64,000 nt of DNA from Raffaelea ambrosiae (taxonomy: Eukaryota; Ascomycota; Sordariomycetes; Ophiostomatales; Ophiostomataceae): the NCBI GenBank assembly GCA_002778195.1, contig PCDI01000019.1:248001-312000 (forward strand), in the 5' to 3' direction. The position numbers and the translations under genes are program-made. Shown one piece after another: positions 53,498 to 64,000 of this stretch. The notes under the pieces were generated by a model. That model worked only from the letters and a program-made list of their open reading frames with translations. It searched no databases and had not been told where the DNA came from. How positions within the stretch are numbered: position 1 is the stretch's first letter; the number at the start of each line of letters is the position of its first letter.

Positions 53498-55200
53498 CTA
53501 ATAACCAACGGGCAGTTGAGAGAAATGGCGCTGGAGAATCTCTTCTACAATGGAGTCATCGAGGACAGCACCAAACCTGTGGGTAGGTTAGTACAAAGCG
53601 ATGACGAGACAGAATGAAAAGAATGAAAAGAAACACTCAGTATCCTAGCATCCAGCATCTTTTGGGACTCACGAAAAGCAAAAGAGAGACAAACAATACA
53701 CAGCCCACTCAAATGGATGACGAACAAGCGAGACAAGGAAAGAACAAATTTCCACTTACCCTACACAAAACACTTGCGCTTTCAGCTCATTTGTCAGCCG
53801 CTCCAACGCCTGCTTTCCGCCAGCCAACTGCAGCCAACGGATACGATTCCAGATCTGAACCGGAGTGACCTCCGGGGGCTGCAGGCCCAGGTTGAGACTG
53901 GTGCTCAGCAGGCGCTCGAGCTCGGCATTGGAGATCTCGTAGGAGGCCGAGGTGGAGAGGTTGGCGGTGTGCTGCTGCCAGAGCGAGAGACACGCGGTAG
54001 AGACGTGGCCGGAGATGTCGGACTCAGGATCGATGATGCGCTCGTGGACGTGGTCGAGGTGGCGACCGCGGAGGTGGTCCATGCAGTCCGTTTCCAGGCT
54101 GGGGAGGAGATGTTTAGGGACCTCATTTTGAAAGAAAGAGAAATACGAGAAGAAAGAGGGAGAAAACAACAAGAAAAAAGAAGGAGAGAAAATAAAAGAG
54201 ACAATGAAAGAAAACAAAATAAAAAGGGTGAAGAGGCGTGGGACAAAGACACGAATTGAAAAACAGATCAAAAAAAAGGGAGAGAAAGAAATGAAAGGAA
54301 GCAGAACATAGAGCAACGGCAAGGAAGTGAAAGGGAAGGAAAGGAAACAAAAGCAAGGAAGGAAACAAAAGGGAACAGAAACAAAAAACAAATAAAAAAA
54401 CCCAAGAAAGAACACATACCCGAGAACGAATTCGATACCGACTTGCGGATCAGCCAAAATGGCGCCAGAAAGTCTTGCAGACGGGGAGGGCAAGGCTGCG
54501 GCTGTGATGTTCGACGATGGGAGATTCAACGCAGGATTCGACGCAGGATTCGACGCGGTTGACGATGCTGTCACGCTGGAATTCGACACGGACAGACTGG
54601 ACAGATGGGACGACAAGTTGGACCCAAGGGCCCGAGGCGGAGGGTCCAGAGACGTGCTGCGGCGGGGAAAGGCTACGTTTACGTAGACGCCCTGCTCACC
54701 GCCGAGATTGGCCGTGACGAGGCCATACGAAGCAGAGTTGTCTGACGTGGCCGTTGAGGCGCCCAAGACGAGGTGCTCTTGCGGCCCTCCTTCCTCGCCA
54801 GCCTCCGTGCCTGGACCGCCGGGTCCGGGCTGGCCGGAGAGAAGAGCATTGAGGCGGTCCTGCAGATTCTGGGCCTTTTCCAGGGCGACTCGCTCGCTCT
54901 CGCGCAGCCGAAGAACTTCTCTCTCCAGCATTTTGATGTAGTTCTGGGTCCGCTGGCGATGCGTGCTGGGATGTTTGTTAGGAATCTTTACTCCGGGGTG
55001 TACGGCACAGAAAAAAAACAAGAAGGTTCCTACCGCTGGGCCTGCAACACCTGGTTGCGGCGCTTCTCCTGCTGGGCATCCTCTGACTTGGTTGGGACTT
55101 TGGCGCTGGGTGCGGTCTCTCTCCTCTTGGGCAGGACGTCCTGGCCGAGGATCTGCTTGGACCGCTTGGAGAGCAGGCCGTATTCTCTTCGTTCGCTCAT
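53498..55200 (-). CDS. bZIP transcription factor with a divergent basic region
   Basis: Exons 55200-55034, 54965-54420, 54098-53760 and 53576-53498 give 376 residues. The basic region and zipper span the first junction: QQEKRRNQVLQAQR joins THRQRTQNYIKMLEREVLRL, with leucine-type heptads in the following RESERVALEKAQNLQDRLNA. The usual invariant Asn of N-x7-R is replaced (VLQAQRTHR in place of NRAAQRAFR), a variant I know from a group of fungal bZIPs with QVRRAQRTHR. The middle is Ser/Pro/Asn-rich. The C-terminal half (LETDCMDHLRGRHLDH, YEISNAELERLLSTSLNLGL, VTPVQIWNRI) is conserved-looking and predicted helical. Intron 2 is 321 bases and purine-rich on the + strand. The last exon codes only 26 residues and ends HFSQLPVGY. 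It is divergent from the AT-hook protein gene. Confidence 0.85.
54120..54415. repeat. Purine-rich low-complexity tract filling intron 2 of the bZIP gene
   Basis: Almost only A and G on the + strand (GAAAGAGAAA, GGAAACAAAA-like units), so the transcript is pyrimidine-rich throughout this 321-base intron. Confidence 0.75.
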
Positions 55201-56121
55201 TGTGCCGTGTAGTGGACGTGGACGTGGACGTACATAGTCGACGCGAATGTGGATGGGGGAGTACAAAGTAGATGCTGTGTCTACGTGGAAGGTGATCTGA
55301 AGATGTCGATGGAGGGTTCCTGGGTATTGTCCAGAAGTCTTAGTCTTGTTCAGTCTTCGCCGAGATGAGCATGCTCGTGGACAGGCATTCTGACAGCATC
55401 AGCCTTCCAAGTAGGCACTGGCAGCTGCGTGTAAGACGGAAAAGTGGGTCGCTGACTACCCAACTGGCCGAATCTGGCCGGTGGTTGGAAGTGGCAGGAG
55501 AAGTTTCACGTGACCCCACAAAACAGGCAATGACCATACAGGGATCAGCCAGCACCTTTTCATATGAACTAGTTACAACGCAACTTCACTCGTCTTGTGC
55601 TTTGCCTTGTTTCGCTGCTTTTTTTTGCACACGACTCGCGACCCTGCCCCTTCTACATCGTGTCTGAACATTGCCGGCTCGCTTTCGATCACACCGATTT
55701 ACCACGTATCGTACGAGACAGCCCTGTCTGCATTCCTCTCAGCGGCATTGCCGGGCTGAGATTGTCGAGGCAGAACAGAAAAAGGCCGCCGTGGCGCCCG
55801 CCGGCTAGTTCGTCGGTGGCTAGTCACGCTACGGGGCAAGAGAAGGCGAGACGCTAAGCCTGTAAGATGCCCATTTCCCATTCCAACTGACTGCTCGTAC
55901 TATTATTCCAACTCACGCACGTACTACGAGAAATCTCCCGCCCCTGGACGCACACGCACAACGCATGTATCGCTGACGAGAGACGCCGCAGAGCGAGAGA
56001 AGGAGAGCGAGACAGCAAACGACGTGCTCGTCGACGTGCGCCATCCGCGCCATTGTCGTCCTCGTCCTTGCTCGCGGACGCTGTCTGTCGAGAGGACGGC
56101 CTCTCGCGTGTCCTGGGTCCT

Positions 56122-56301
56122 GTAAGTTCATGCTTTGCGGCTGCAGCCAACCAGGGGTGGCAGCGGGCCCCACACAGTTTTATTTGGGGATTATTTTTGG
56201 AATTAATTTTAATGTGTTTTTCACCCGTTCGCTCTGGCCGCAAACAGATTCTCTTACACACAAAGCCACGACATTGACACTTCCTTACTCTGTGCTGCCA
56301 G
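56122..56301 (+). other. Possible 5' untranslated intron of the AT-hook protein gene
   Basis: CCT|GTAAGTTC at 56122 is a strong donor, and GTGCTGCCAG ending at 56301 is a fitting acceptor with an upstream pyrimidine tract. A GC-rich, purine/pyrimidine-mixed leader precedes the donor. Removing the 180 bases also removes upstream ATGs. An alternative acceptor is CCGCAAACAG near 56247. This is inferred from splice signals only. Confidence 0.4.
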
Positions 56302-56333
56302 CCCGTCTCCCCCCATCCGCAGCCTCTCCCCCT

Positions 56334-56351
56334 CCCCCCCCCCCCCCCCCC
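56334..56351. repeat. Poly-C homopolymer (18 bases) in a 5' leader
   Basis: Eighteen uninterrupted C residues, 30 bases upstream of the start codon of the AT-hook protein gene. Confidence 0.95.
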
Positions 56352-56381
56352 TCTCTTCCATCTGCACACCTTGCCCTCTTC

Positions 56382-59300
56382 ATGGACCGTACGCGCGGTG
56401 CCAGCCGGTCGCGTGGCGGCCCTGGCCCGTCGTCGCAGCGCCGCAGCACCTCTCGCAGCCAAGCCTCATCGTCCACGTCTCCTGGCGCTGCCGCCGACAA
56501 CACCGTCTCGGCAGCGGACCAGGCTCACTCCTCCCACACTTCTGCCTCTTCCCATCACGCGGCCGCCACGTCCGCCTCACAACAGCACTCGTCGCAGGTC
56601 TCGCGGGGCCGTTCGCGCACGCTGTTTGGGTCGTCGCCCTCATCGTCGCCGCCAGTCTCCCAGAATCCCCAGAATCCCCCCAACCATCAGAACCATCAGA
56701 ACCATGCTCTGTCCGCTGACCAAAGCCAGCATCCAATAATCTCTTCATCCTCCCTTCACCCTCCATCCCACGGCCCGTCTCCGGCCCATCTCTCCCTGTC
56801 TTTGTCAGACTCTGCACCCGCCCCGTCCTCCGCGGCCGCCATCCTGTCCCAGCCCCTGCTCGCCAATTCGCCCCCCATCTCGCCCACCACCATGTCGTCG
56901 TCTCGCTCGGGCAGTCTGCGTCGTCGGTCTCGCGCCCACGAGGCCGACCACGTCGTCGCCGACGCCGACGACTCGGTGGGCAGCGGCAGCGGCAGCGGCA
57001 GCGGTGCAGCCGGTGTCTCAAAAGGGGGCCACACTCTGCGCAAACGCATCCGCATCGACTACAACCACATGGAGCACGGCGACGCTGCCGAGATCCTGGC
57101 CAGCGCCAATGCAGGCGCCAGCGACGCAAGCGCTGCCTCGCCGCCCGCTGCGGCCGCGGCTGCGGCCGCGGCTGCCTCCACGCGTGGCCGCAAGCGCAAG
57201 CTGACGCTGCCCGACGCTGCCCATGCGGCCGAGGAGGCTGGCTCGTCGCCGCCGGCTGTGGGCACTGCGACTAAGAAAATCCGCATTGTCAATTTAAATT
57301 ACTACACGGGCGCCGCCAATAACACCACCACCAACACCTCCACCCACACCAATAACTCCACCTCGACTCCTCCCGTCACGACTGCTACCCCTGGCACGCC
57401 CATCATCAGCCCCAATGGCGCTCCGGGCAGCGCGGCCTCTGGCTCGCACGGCTCGGCCAGCCCGGCTGCCTCGGCCGACCTGGCCGGTTCTGTTGCGGTC
57501 GCCTCGCCCGCCACGCCCGCACCGCCCCGGCGAGGCCGTCCTCCAAATCGTCGGCCGGCCCCCGACCACCTACCGCCGCCGCCGCCGCCGCCTCCGGCGC
57601 CTTCTGCTGCGTCGCCAGGCTCGGCTTCCTCGGCCCACCCGCCCCACGCCGACGCCATTGTCGTGCAGGACACCATCGAGGTCGGCGGCAGCCCCCCCAG
57701 CAGCAGCGACGTTTCCACCGAGCAAGAGTCGTCCTCGGCCAGCAGGACGCCACCCGTCAAGACGTCAGGCAAGGCCCCGGCTGGCAAGACCCCGGCCGGC
57801 AAGACCCCGGCCGGCAAGACTCCCGCGTCTGCTTCGCATGGCGGCGGCGCTTCCAAGACGCTGCCCAACTCGTCTTCTTCGGCCCAGTCAGCAAGAGGCC
57901 AGCGGCCTTCGGCCCAGTCCGACGCCGCGAATGCGAATGCCACACCGGCTGTTGCTCCTACTCCCACTCGCGGACGAGGCCGGCCGCCGTCCTCGGCCAC
58001 TCGTCGCCAGTCCATGCTCGCAGCTGCCGCGGCTGCCGACCGTGACGCTCCTGCTGCTGCGTCTTCTGCTGCTGCCACTGCTGCCACTGCTGCCGTTGCT
58101 GAGCCCTCCTCGCCCGAGACGGTTGCCGATGCCGATGCTTCCGAGACGGCCAATGGCACGTCGCCCAAGCGGTCCCGGAGGCTGATGCTCCGCCTTCCCC
58201 GCGGCCGCAACCGCTCGCCGCCGACCGTCTTCGCTATCGAGACAGCCGCCGACGAAGAGCGCTATGCGGCCTACACGGCCTCCCGCACTTCCGCGGCCCA
58301 GGCGGCTGCGTCGGCCTTGATGCCCTCGCTGCCCTCGCCGTCTGTTGATGCGGCTTCAGGCGGGGGATTGGTGGCCCAGGAAGACGCCTCCTCTGCCGCC
58401 GCCCAGACCGCCGAAGAAGCTCCGGAGGTGACCATAACCAGTGCCGACGGCGTGGTCAACCCTGCCGGCGCGCCCACGGCTCTCCTCAAGGCCGAGAACC
58501 GGGACACAACGGTCGGCTTGTCCGCCATGGCGCAGTTTGAAGGCAATGCCCAGGCTACGAACCACAAGAACGCCGCCGGTGCCTCGGATGTCACCCCGCA
58601 CGGCACACCCGACAGCACGGCCATTGTCGCGTCCAGCCTCGTCGACGAGAAGAGCACCAAGACCGACAAGCCCGTGTCGGCACCTGATGCCGCAGACAAG
58701 GCAGCCGCTACGAACGGCACGTCTGACGACCAGAAGAACGGCAACAGCGAGACAGCACGCGAAAAGCCCAAGAAGCCGTCGTTTCGCAATGCCGTCTTCG
58801 AAGACGAGAACAACAGCAGCAGCAACAACAACCACATGCACAGCAACACGGCCAACGACGCACCGCCGCCCAACCGCATCATGACGCGGAGAACGAGCAC
58901 TCGCATTGCCTCTGCTGTGGCCCAGAAGGAGCAGGAGGCAGAATCCAACGATGCCAAGCAGAAGGCCAAGGGCAAGAAAGAAACCGGCGCCGGCAAGCAG
59001 CCCAAGCCCTGGGAACACCTCACCCCCTTTACCACCGAGGCCTTGTTCTACCCCGAGCAGTTTGAAGTCCCGGCTGCGGCCACGCCGAACCCCGAGACGG
59101 CCGAGCAGACCGACACGGGTGCCGGCGGCGATGACGACGAGCGGACTCGCACGGGCACGCCCCGCGTGGAGGGCGACGACGATGCGGCCTCGGCCGTGCC
59201 GGACGAGAGCCAGTCCCAGGACAAGTCCGGCGACAGCAAGCCCGACCGTGCCGTCGACTCCGTAGCGGCCACCCCGGATGTCGACAGCGCCACGGCGACA

Positions 59301-59429
59301 CCGCCCGAGGGCGCTGTGGCCGCCGACTTCCCGGCCTCACAGGACTCTGCAGCCGGCACCTCTGCAGCCGGTACGACCTCGGCCGCGGCGCCCGAGGATG
59401 CTGCGGCCGCCGCCGCTGCCACTGCTACG

Positions 59430-59465
<36 letters not shown>

Positions 59466-62305
59466 TCTACGACCACAGGGAAGAAGCCGATGTGGAAGAA
59501 GCGGTACCGCTTCCAAAAGATCCGCGACCCCAAGGAGTTTGTCGACGTCCTCAAGGACCACAAGGACATGTCCACCGAAGATCTGTTTGCCTGCCTGGCC
59601 CACATCAACGACACCATGGTCGCCTGGCAGGACGAGTACAAGTTCCTGCGCGGCATCACCGACGACGAGGAGAACGCCGTCCGTCGCCGCCAGCAGGACG
59701 CCACGTTTGAGAACCGCACCGCCATGGCCATCAAGCGCGGCAATGTCGACAGCGAGGTCACCGAGCGCGACTTTGTCGTCAAGGGCATCCGCGCCCCCCA
59801 GCACGTGTCCGACGTCATCAAGCACTACACCAAGAAACAGGACAAGCTCATGTCCCAGATCTACCTGTTCGAGTACGACGCCCGCGACTCCATGGTCGGC
59901 CGCCAGGACCCCGTCGCCCAGCGCGAAGGCCTCCAGAACACGCGTCTGCGCAACCGTCCGAAGCAGACCCTCAAGGCCGCCGAGGCCGAGGCTGCCGACG
60001 ACATCTCCACTGGCGTCGGCCGCCGCTCTCGGCGCCAGCGCAAGCCCACCTCCAACATGGACGACGACTCTGGTCTCGGCAACCACAGCAGCAATAACAA
60101 CAACAACAACAGTAGGGATGTCAGCCGCTCCAACACCCCCGTGCCCGTCCCGCCGACAGCAGCCTATGCGGGCCGCGGACGCCGAGGCCGCCACCATGCG
60201 CTCAGCACCAGAGGCGGCAGCGGCAGCGGCGGCGGCGGCGGCGACGACGACGACCATGCATCCTCGGACTTTTCGAATGCGCCTGTCGACGCAGGCACGC
60301 TCACGCCCAAGCGCGGCCGCCGCGGCCGTGTCCCCAAGAGCCAGCTGTCCGAGTCTGTGGCCGCCGACGACATTGTCCCGGACGGACCGTCGTCCGCCGG
60401 CTACCACCACAGCAACCGCAACATGCCGCCTCCCAAGGGCACCCCACCCCACCCAATTCAGTCGGGCCAGCCGGGCCGCAAGCGCCGCCGTGGCCGCATC
60501 AGCAATGCCGCCGCTGCCGCCGCTGCCGCTGCCATGGACGAGGAGCTCCTCATGCCGCCCACGTCCCAGTCCGCCATGGACCAGTACGGATCGTCGCCCT
60601 CGTCGTCGATGCACAGCCGCCGCGGTTCCTCCTCGACCAAGCGCGGCACCACCACCACCACCACCACCACCCGCATCAACGTTGTCAACAAGCGCGATGC
60701 TGCTGCTGGCGGCCCCAATGGCCACTTTGGCGAGATTGGCCCTGACAGCTTCTATTCGCATCGCGGATACGCCGCCGACATGTCCCAGTCCGGCTCTGCT
60801 ACCGGTGCCGGTGGCCGCGATCCCAACGACTCCCGCCCCTCGACGTCGTCCTCCAATGCCACCATGGCTACCGCCGATTCCAACTACTCGTTGCGCCCGA
60901 AACGCCGCCGCCGCGGTTTTCGTGGTGGCGCCGCTGCTGCTGCTGCGGCCGCCGACGAGTACGACGACATGGACGACGACGGCATGCCCGATGCAGGTGC
61001 CGTGGAAGAGGCGCCACCGAAGAAGCGTCGGCGCCGCCGGACGACGGGCGGTAGTGCTGCTGCCGCTGCTGGAGGAGGAGGAGGAGGAGGAGGAGGAGGA
61101 GGAGGAGGAGTGGCAGGCACACCATCCTCCTCGGCCAAGGGGGGCAGTGCTGCTCTTATGTCGTCCACGCCAGGCTCAGCCCACCACCAACGCAACGGCC
61201 CTCTATCGATGCAGCAGTACAACGGCAACAACAACAGCCCCAACCAGCCACGGCCGCATGGACCACTCGATATTGCGCCAGCACCCATGCATCCGTCCAT
61301 GGTGGGCGGCCAACATGGCGGCGCACCGATGGGCCAGCAGCTCGACCACCAACACCATCATCACCACCATACGCAGCAGCATCATCATCATCACCAGCAG
61401 CCGCAGCAGCCGCAACAATACATGAACATGGGCAATGGCAACAGCGTCCATGGCGGCACGAACATGAACGGTGCTACTGCTCCCGGCGCCGGACGTCCTG
61501 CTCTGGCACCGGCTCCGCCGGCTTCTGGTCGCCAACGTACGACGTTCAAGATCAAGAACTACACGCCGGCACCGGTGGCGCCGTCGGTGGGCGTGCAGGC
61601 GTTCACGCAAATGATGCCGTCGGGCAACAATGGCGGCGGCAATGGTGGTGGAGGAGGAGGACTGGGCGGAGGCAGTGGGCCTGGCCATGCCAACATGGGC
61701 GGTGCGCGCCACCACCACCACCACCACGGAGCCTCGCCGGGTGGCATGCCGCATGGTCCTGGCGGTCCTGGCGGTATGGGTGGCCCCGGCATGTCGGCCG
61801 AGAACGGTGCCGGTGGCGACGACGGCAAGGACTACCGCCAGATGACCAAGAGCGAGAAGATGAGTCATTCGATGAAGAGTAAGTACATGAAGACCCACTA
61901 GTAGATGACGTTGCCCTCGTTGCCCTCGTTGCCCTTCTTTCTTCCCTATTTTTTTTCTTCCAAGTTCTTTCGCTAACGTTCCCAGCCCGCTGGGCCAATG
62001 GCTCTATGCAGGCCGCCGTGGCCAAACGCAAGGCCACACTGGCTGCGAAAAAGGCGGCGGCGCAACAGGCTGCCCAGGCAGCCGCCGTGGCCGCCGCATC
62101 GGTTGTCCCGCCCGGTGGACAGGCGGTGCCTGGAGGCGTGCCTCCTGGCGGCCCCGGTGGTCCCAGTGGTGGACCGGCCGGCCCGCCTCCGAACGTCATG
62201 GGTGGCGTCCCCATGGACGGACCCGAGCGGATGATGCCTCCCCATGGCGGCCGACCAGAGGATGGCGGGATGCTCTACGTGATAGGTGGCCGGCCCGAGG
62301 CATAG
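56382..62305 (+). CDS. Very large low-complexity nuclear protein with AT-hook motifs
   Basis: Exons 56382-61878 and 61986-62305 (107-base intron, donor GTAAGT, branch GCTAAC) give 1938 residues. Most is Ser/Ala/Pro/Gly/His-rich and probably disordered. AT-hook-like cores occur at PPRRGRPPNRRP (about residue 383) and TRGRGRPPSSA (about 529), and RGRRGRH and KRGRRGRVPKS farther on. Basic nuclear-localisation patches such as LRPKRRRRGFRG and PPKKRRRRRT are frequent. One compact, complex block, about residues 1032-1216 (MWKKRYRFQKIRDPKEFVDV, STEDLFACLAHINDTMVAWQ, DFVVKGIRAPQHVSDVIKHY), looks like a folded domain. A second conserved piece, spanning the splice site (QMTKSEKMSHSMKTRWANGS, then MQAAVAKRKATLAAKKAAAQ), ends the protein. 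I do not recognise the family; a chromatin-associated role is inferred from AT-hooks. There is a TPAGK tandem repeat near residues 465-485 and poly-Gly from GGA codons at 61071-61108. Confidence 0.8.
57770..57830. repeat. 15-base tandem repeat coding TPAGK units
   Basis: Four near-identical 15-base units in the AT-hook gene encode repeated GKTPA/GKAPA. Confidence 0.85.
61071..61111. repeat. GGA trinucleotide repeat coding poly-glycine
   Basis: About 13 consecutive GGA codons in the AT-hook gene. Confidence 0.9.
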
Positions 62306-63302
62306 CGTGCACAAGGGCGAAAGCCTCTTAAGCGGACGTGAAGAAAAAGAGGACCCCTGAGTTAACTAATTTAATTATTCATATAGAGATGAAGGAGAGA
62401 GCCCGCGGTCACCAAAGTTTTGAGAGGTGGATGATAGTGCGGCAGTCGTCAAAGAACAGCTGTCGTATTGTGGCATTTTGTTTTCTTTTTTGTTTTCCTT
62501 TTTTTTTGTGGTGGCCTACTTTCCATCTGTTTTGTTTCTCCTTTCTTGTTTTGTGTTGCTTTTCTTTTCTTTTTGCTTTTGTCTTTTTCTTTGCCCATTT
62601 CCTTCTAATTTGTCTACTGTCTGTTTACGGCGTTCCATCGGGGGTGGCTAATACATGACATGCATCAGAGGAAGCACCGGCTTATGTTTTTGTTTTTGTT
62701 TTTCGTGTAATTCCAGAGTTTTGTTTTCCGTTTTTCTATCTACTGCATACATGTTTTGGAAGAAAAAGCACAAATTCGAACCACGTCTGTTTTCATCTTC
62801 AAAATTTGTTACTGACAACAAGCATCACAAAAAGGATTGCAAATAATACAAGCTGTACAAAACAGCTAAGGTCTCTAATTTACGCTGCTTTGTATTAGTT
62901 GACCACAGTTTTTGGGTCACATCTTTGTAGAACATACGCTGTCCGTCTGTGGATTTTACTTCTTTTTATTTGTATTGGTGTTTTTTGTCTTCTTTCTCCC
63001 TTTTTTTGTGTAAAGTCTCATGCCGGTGGTATGAACAATCCATGGAACACCCGCAGCCAAGATTCAAAAAAGCAAAGCCCGAGTTTATTTTTTTATGTCC
63101 TCTTGACCTGACCCTAGCTGACCCCTTGGAGACCCGGCACACGTTCGACAGGTTGGTAATAAGTGTTTTGTCGTGTCCGATCGTAGACTTCCCGGGTGGT
63201 CGCAATTCCTCCCGTCCTCCCATCCCCCCAATGTCGTGCGTGTGAAAACAAAGAACAGAAACCGAAAAAAGAAAACCGAACATCGAATCCCAAGGAACCA
63301 CC
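62306..63302. other. Intergenic region between convergent AT-hook and uL14 genes
   Basis: T-rich on the + strand at 62460-62600 and 62690-62740, AT-rich thereafter, as expected for two facing 3' ends. No gene is seen. Confidence 0.5.
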
Positions 63303-64000
63303 TCACATGACGACACCCGAGTTGCTGGCAATACGCTGGGAAGGGGGTTAGCACAAGGGCCGAGAATCAGGAGGGGGGGAGATTGGGAGCTTTCGCTTGC
63401 TACTTACAGGCCACAGCTCAGCAGCCTCCTTGCCGACGGGGCCGGTGATGGCAGAGCCCTTCATCTCACCCTTGGGGTTGACGATCTGAAAAGGTATGTT
63501 AGCATTATGTCTTTTTTTTCTTCTTTTTTCTCTTTTCTCTTCCTCCTTTCGTTTTCCTCTTTTCCACCCTAGAGTCTCTTGTCTCAGGAACACTTACAAC
63601 ACCAGCGTTGTCCTCAAAGTACAGGAAAACACCGTCGGTGCGCTTCCACGGCTTGGACTGGCGGACAATGACGGCCGGGTGGACCTTCTTGCGCAGCTCA
63701 GGCTTGCCCTTCTTGACGGTGGCCACCACCATGTCGCCGACACCGCCAGCGGGTAATCTGTTCAGGCGAGCACCGATACCCTTGACGGAGATGATGTACA
63801 GGTTGCGAGCACCGGAGTTGTCGGCACAGTTCATGATGGCACCCCTAGGAAATGGTCAGTCATACAAATGGTCCGTTCAGCGTTCGATCGTCGCCATCGT
63901 TCATCGTCGGGTCATTGACTCTCGTCTTCCGTCGAGGAAAATGGGAGATGGAAACAAAAGAGGAAATTTCGGTTCAAAACATACACAGGAAGACCCAGGG
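63303..64000 (-). CDS. rpl23: 60S ribosomal protein uL14 (L23), 5' part beyond the window
   Basis: Exons, in gene order, are >64000-63985, 63844-63598, 63485-63408 and 63335-63303; introns are 140, 112 and 72 bases. The visible protein starts within LGLPV, continues VGAIMNCADNSGARNLYIIS and the MVVATVKKGKPELRKKVHP block, and ends GPVGKEAAELWPRIASNSGV plus VM. This is the near-invariant eukaryotic uL14 sequence (about 139-140 residues in full), so only about 15 N-terminal residues are missing. uL14 sits on the subunit interface of the large ribosomal subunit and contributes to bridge formation and the eIF6 binding site. The intron-rich structure is usual for ribosomal protein genes in this group. 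All junctions close in frame (phase 2, 0, 0). Confidence 0.97.

Larger units (their letters stand above)
55201..56381. promoter_or_regulatory. Divergent promoter region of the bZIP and AT-hook protein genes
   Basis: A 1.2-kb region between head-to-head start codons. Near the bZIP start there are GGACGTGGACGT units. On the AT-hook side there is a possible 5'-leader intron with donor GTAAGT at 56122 and acceptor CTGCCAG ending at 56301. An 18-base C run follows at 56334-56351, 30 bases before the ATG. No coding region is supportable. Confidence 0.5.

Overview
The window is nuclear DNA of a filamentous ascomycete (Pezizomycotina, most likely a Sordariomycete; I cannot fix the genus). The evidence is eukaryotic gene structure with short GT-AG introns (mostly 54-120 bases, many with a CTAAC- or CTGAC-like branch site), GC-rich third codon positions, intron-split uL14, and typical mould families: Zn2Cys6 and bZIP regulators, an Srk1/Rck2-type kinase, a secreted intradiol dioxygenase, GH115 glucuronidase, a tandem amidohydrolase and HET and HNH_2 gene remains. 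I rebuilt the exon structures by hand from splice signals and reading-frame closure; all of the spliced models close in frame.

Layout, left to right: the 3' end of an unknown gene (1-89); a decayed C-terminal HET-domain remnant (about 430-1058); an Srk1/Rck2-like kinase (3542-5881, +); a secreted intradiol dioxygenase (7130-8370, -); a secreted type-B carboxylesterase (11239-12867, +); an SMP-30/gluconolactonase-like protein (14260-15627, -) divergent from an UNC-93/DUF895 membrane transporter (16468-18316, +); a BuGZ/ZNF207-like zinc finger protein (18950-20172, -); a membrane-anchored tandem amidohydrolase (20704-23748, -); a Gfo/Idh/MocA oxidoreductase (24749-25949, -); a kinesin-8 motor (27063-31128, -); a GH115 alpha-glucuronidase (31944-35321, -).

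The second half holds an HNH_2-type gene broken by several frameshifts and a stop (36522-37827, +); a 982-residue Zn2Cys6 regulator (39753-42789, +); an AIF-like FAD oxidoreductase (43358-44883, -); an MTC1-like protein (46175-47919, -) divergent from a second Zn2Cys6 regulator (48818-51007, +), which converges on a class III aminotransferase of dialkylglycine-decarboxylase type (51156-52547, -); a bZIP regulator (53498-55200, -) divergent from a very large AT-hook, low-complexity nuclear protein (56382-62305, +); and the ribosomal protein uL14 gene, cut by the right edge (63303-64000, -).

Most neighbours are unrelated housekeeping and metabolic genes, so this is not an obvious biosynthetic cluster. 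The left part (dioxygenase, esterase, lactonase-like protein, transporter) could be a loose catabolic neighbourhood, and the second Zn2Cys6 gene could control the adjacent aminotransferase; both are inferences from position. The most distinctive sequence-level features are long G/C homopolymers, several in the 5' leaders of genes; introns expanded by tandem or purine-rich repeats; a CGG-N8-CCG palindrome next to an inverted GATA pair upstream of a Zn2Cys6 gene; and two relics of fungal non-self or nuclease-like gene families. I saw no tRNA, rRNA, CRISPR array or intact transposon. I found no clear-cut undescribed system; the best candidates are listed with modest scores.
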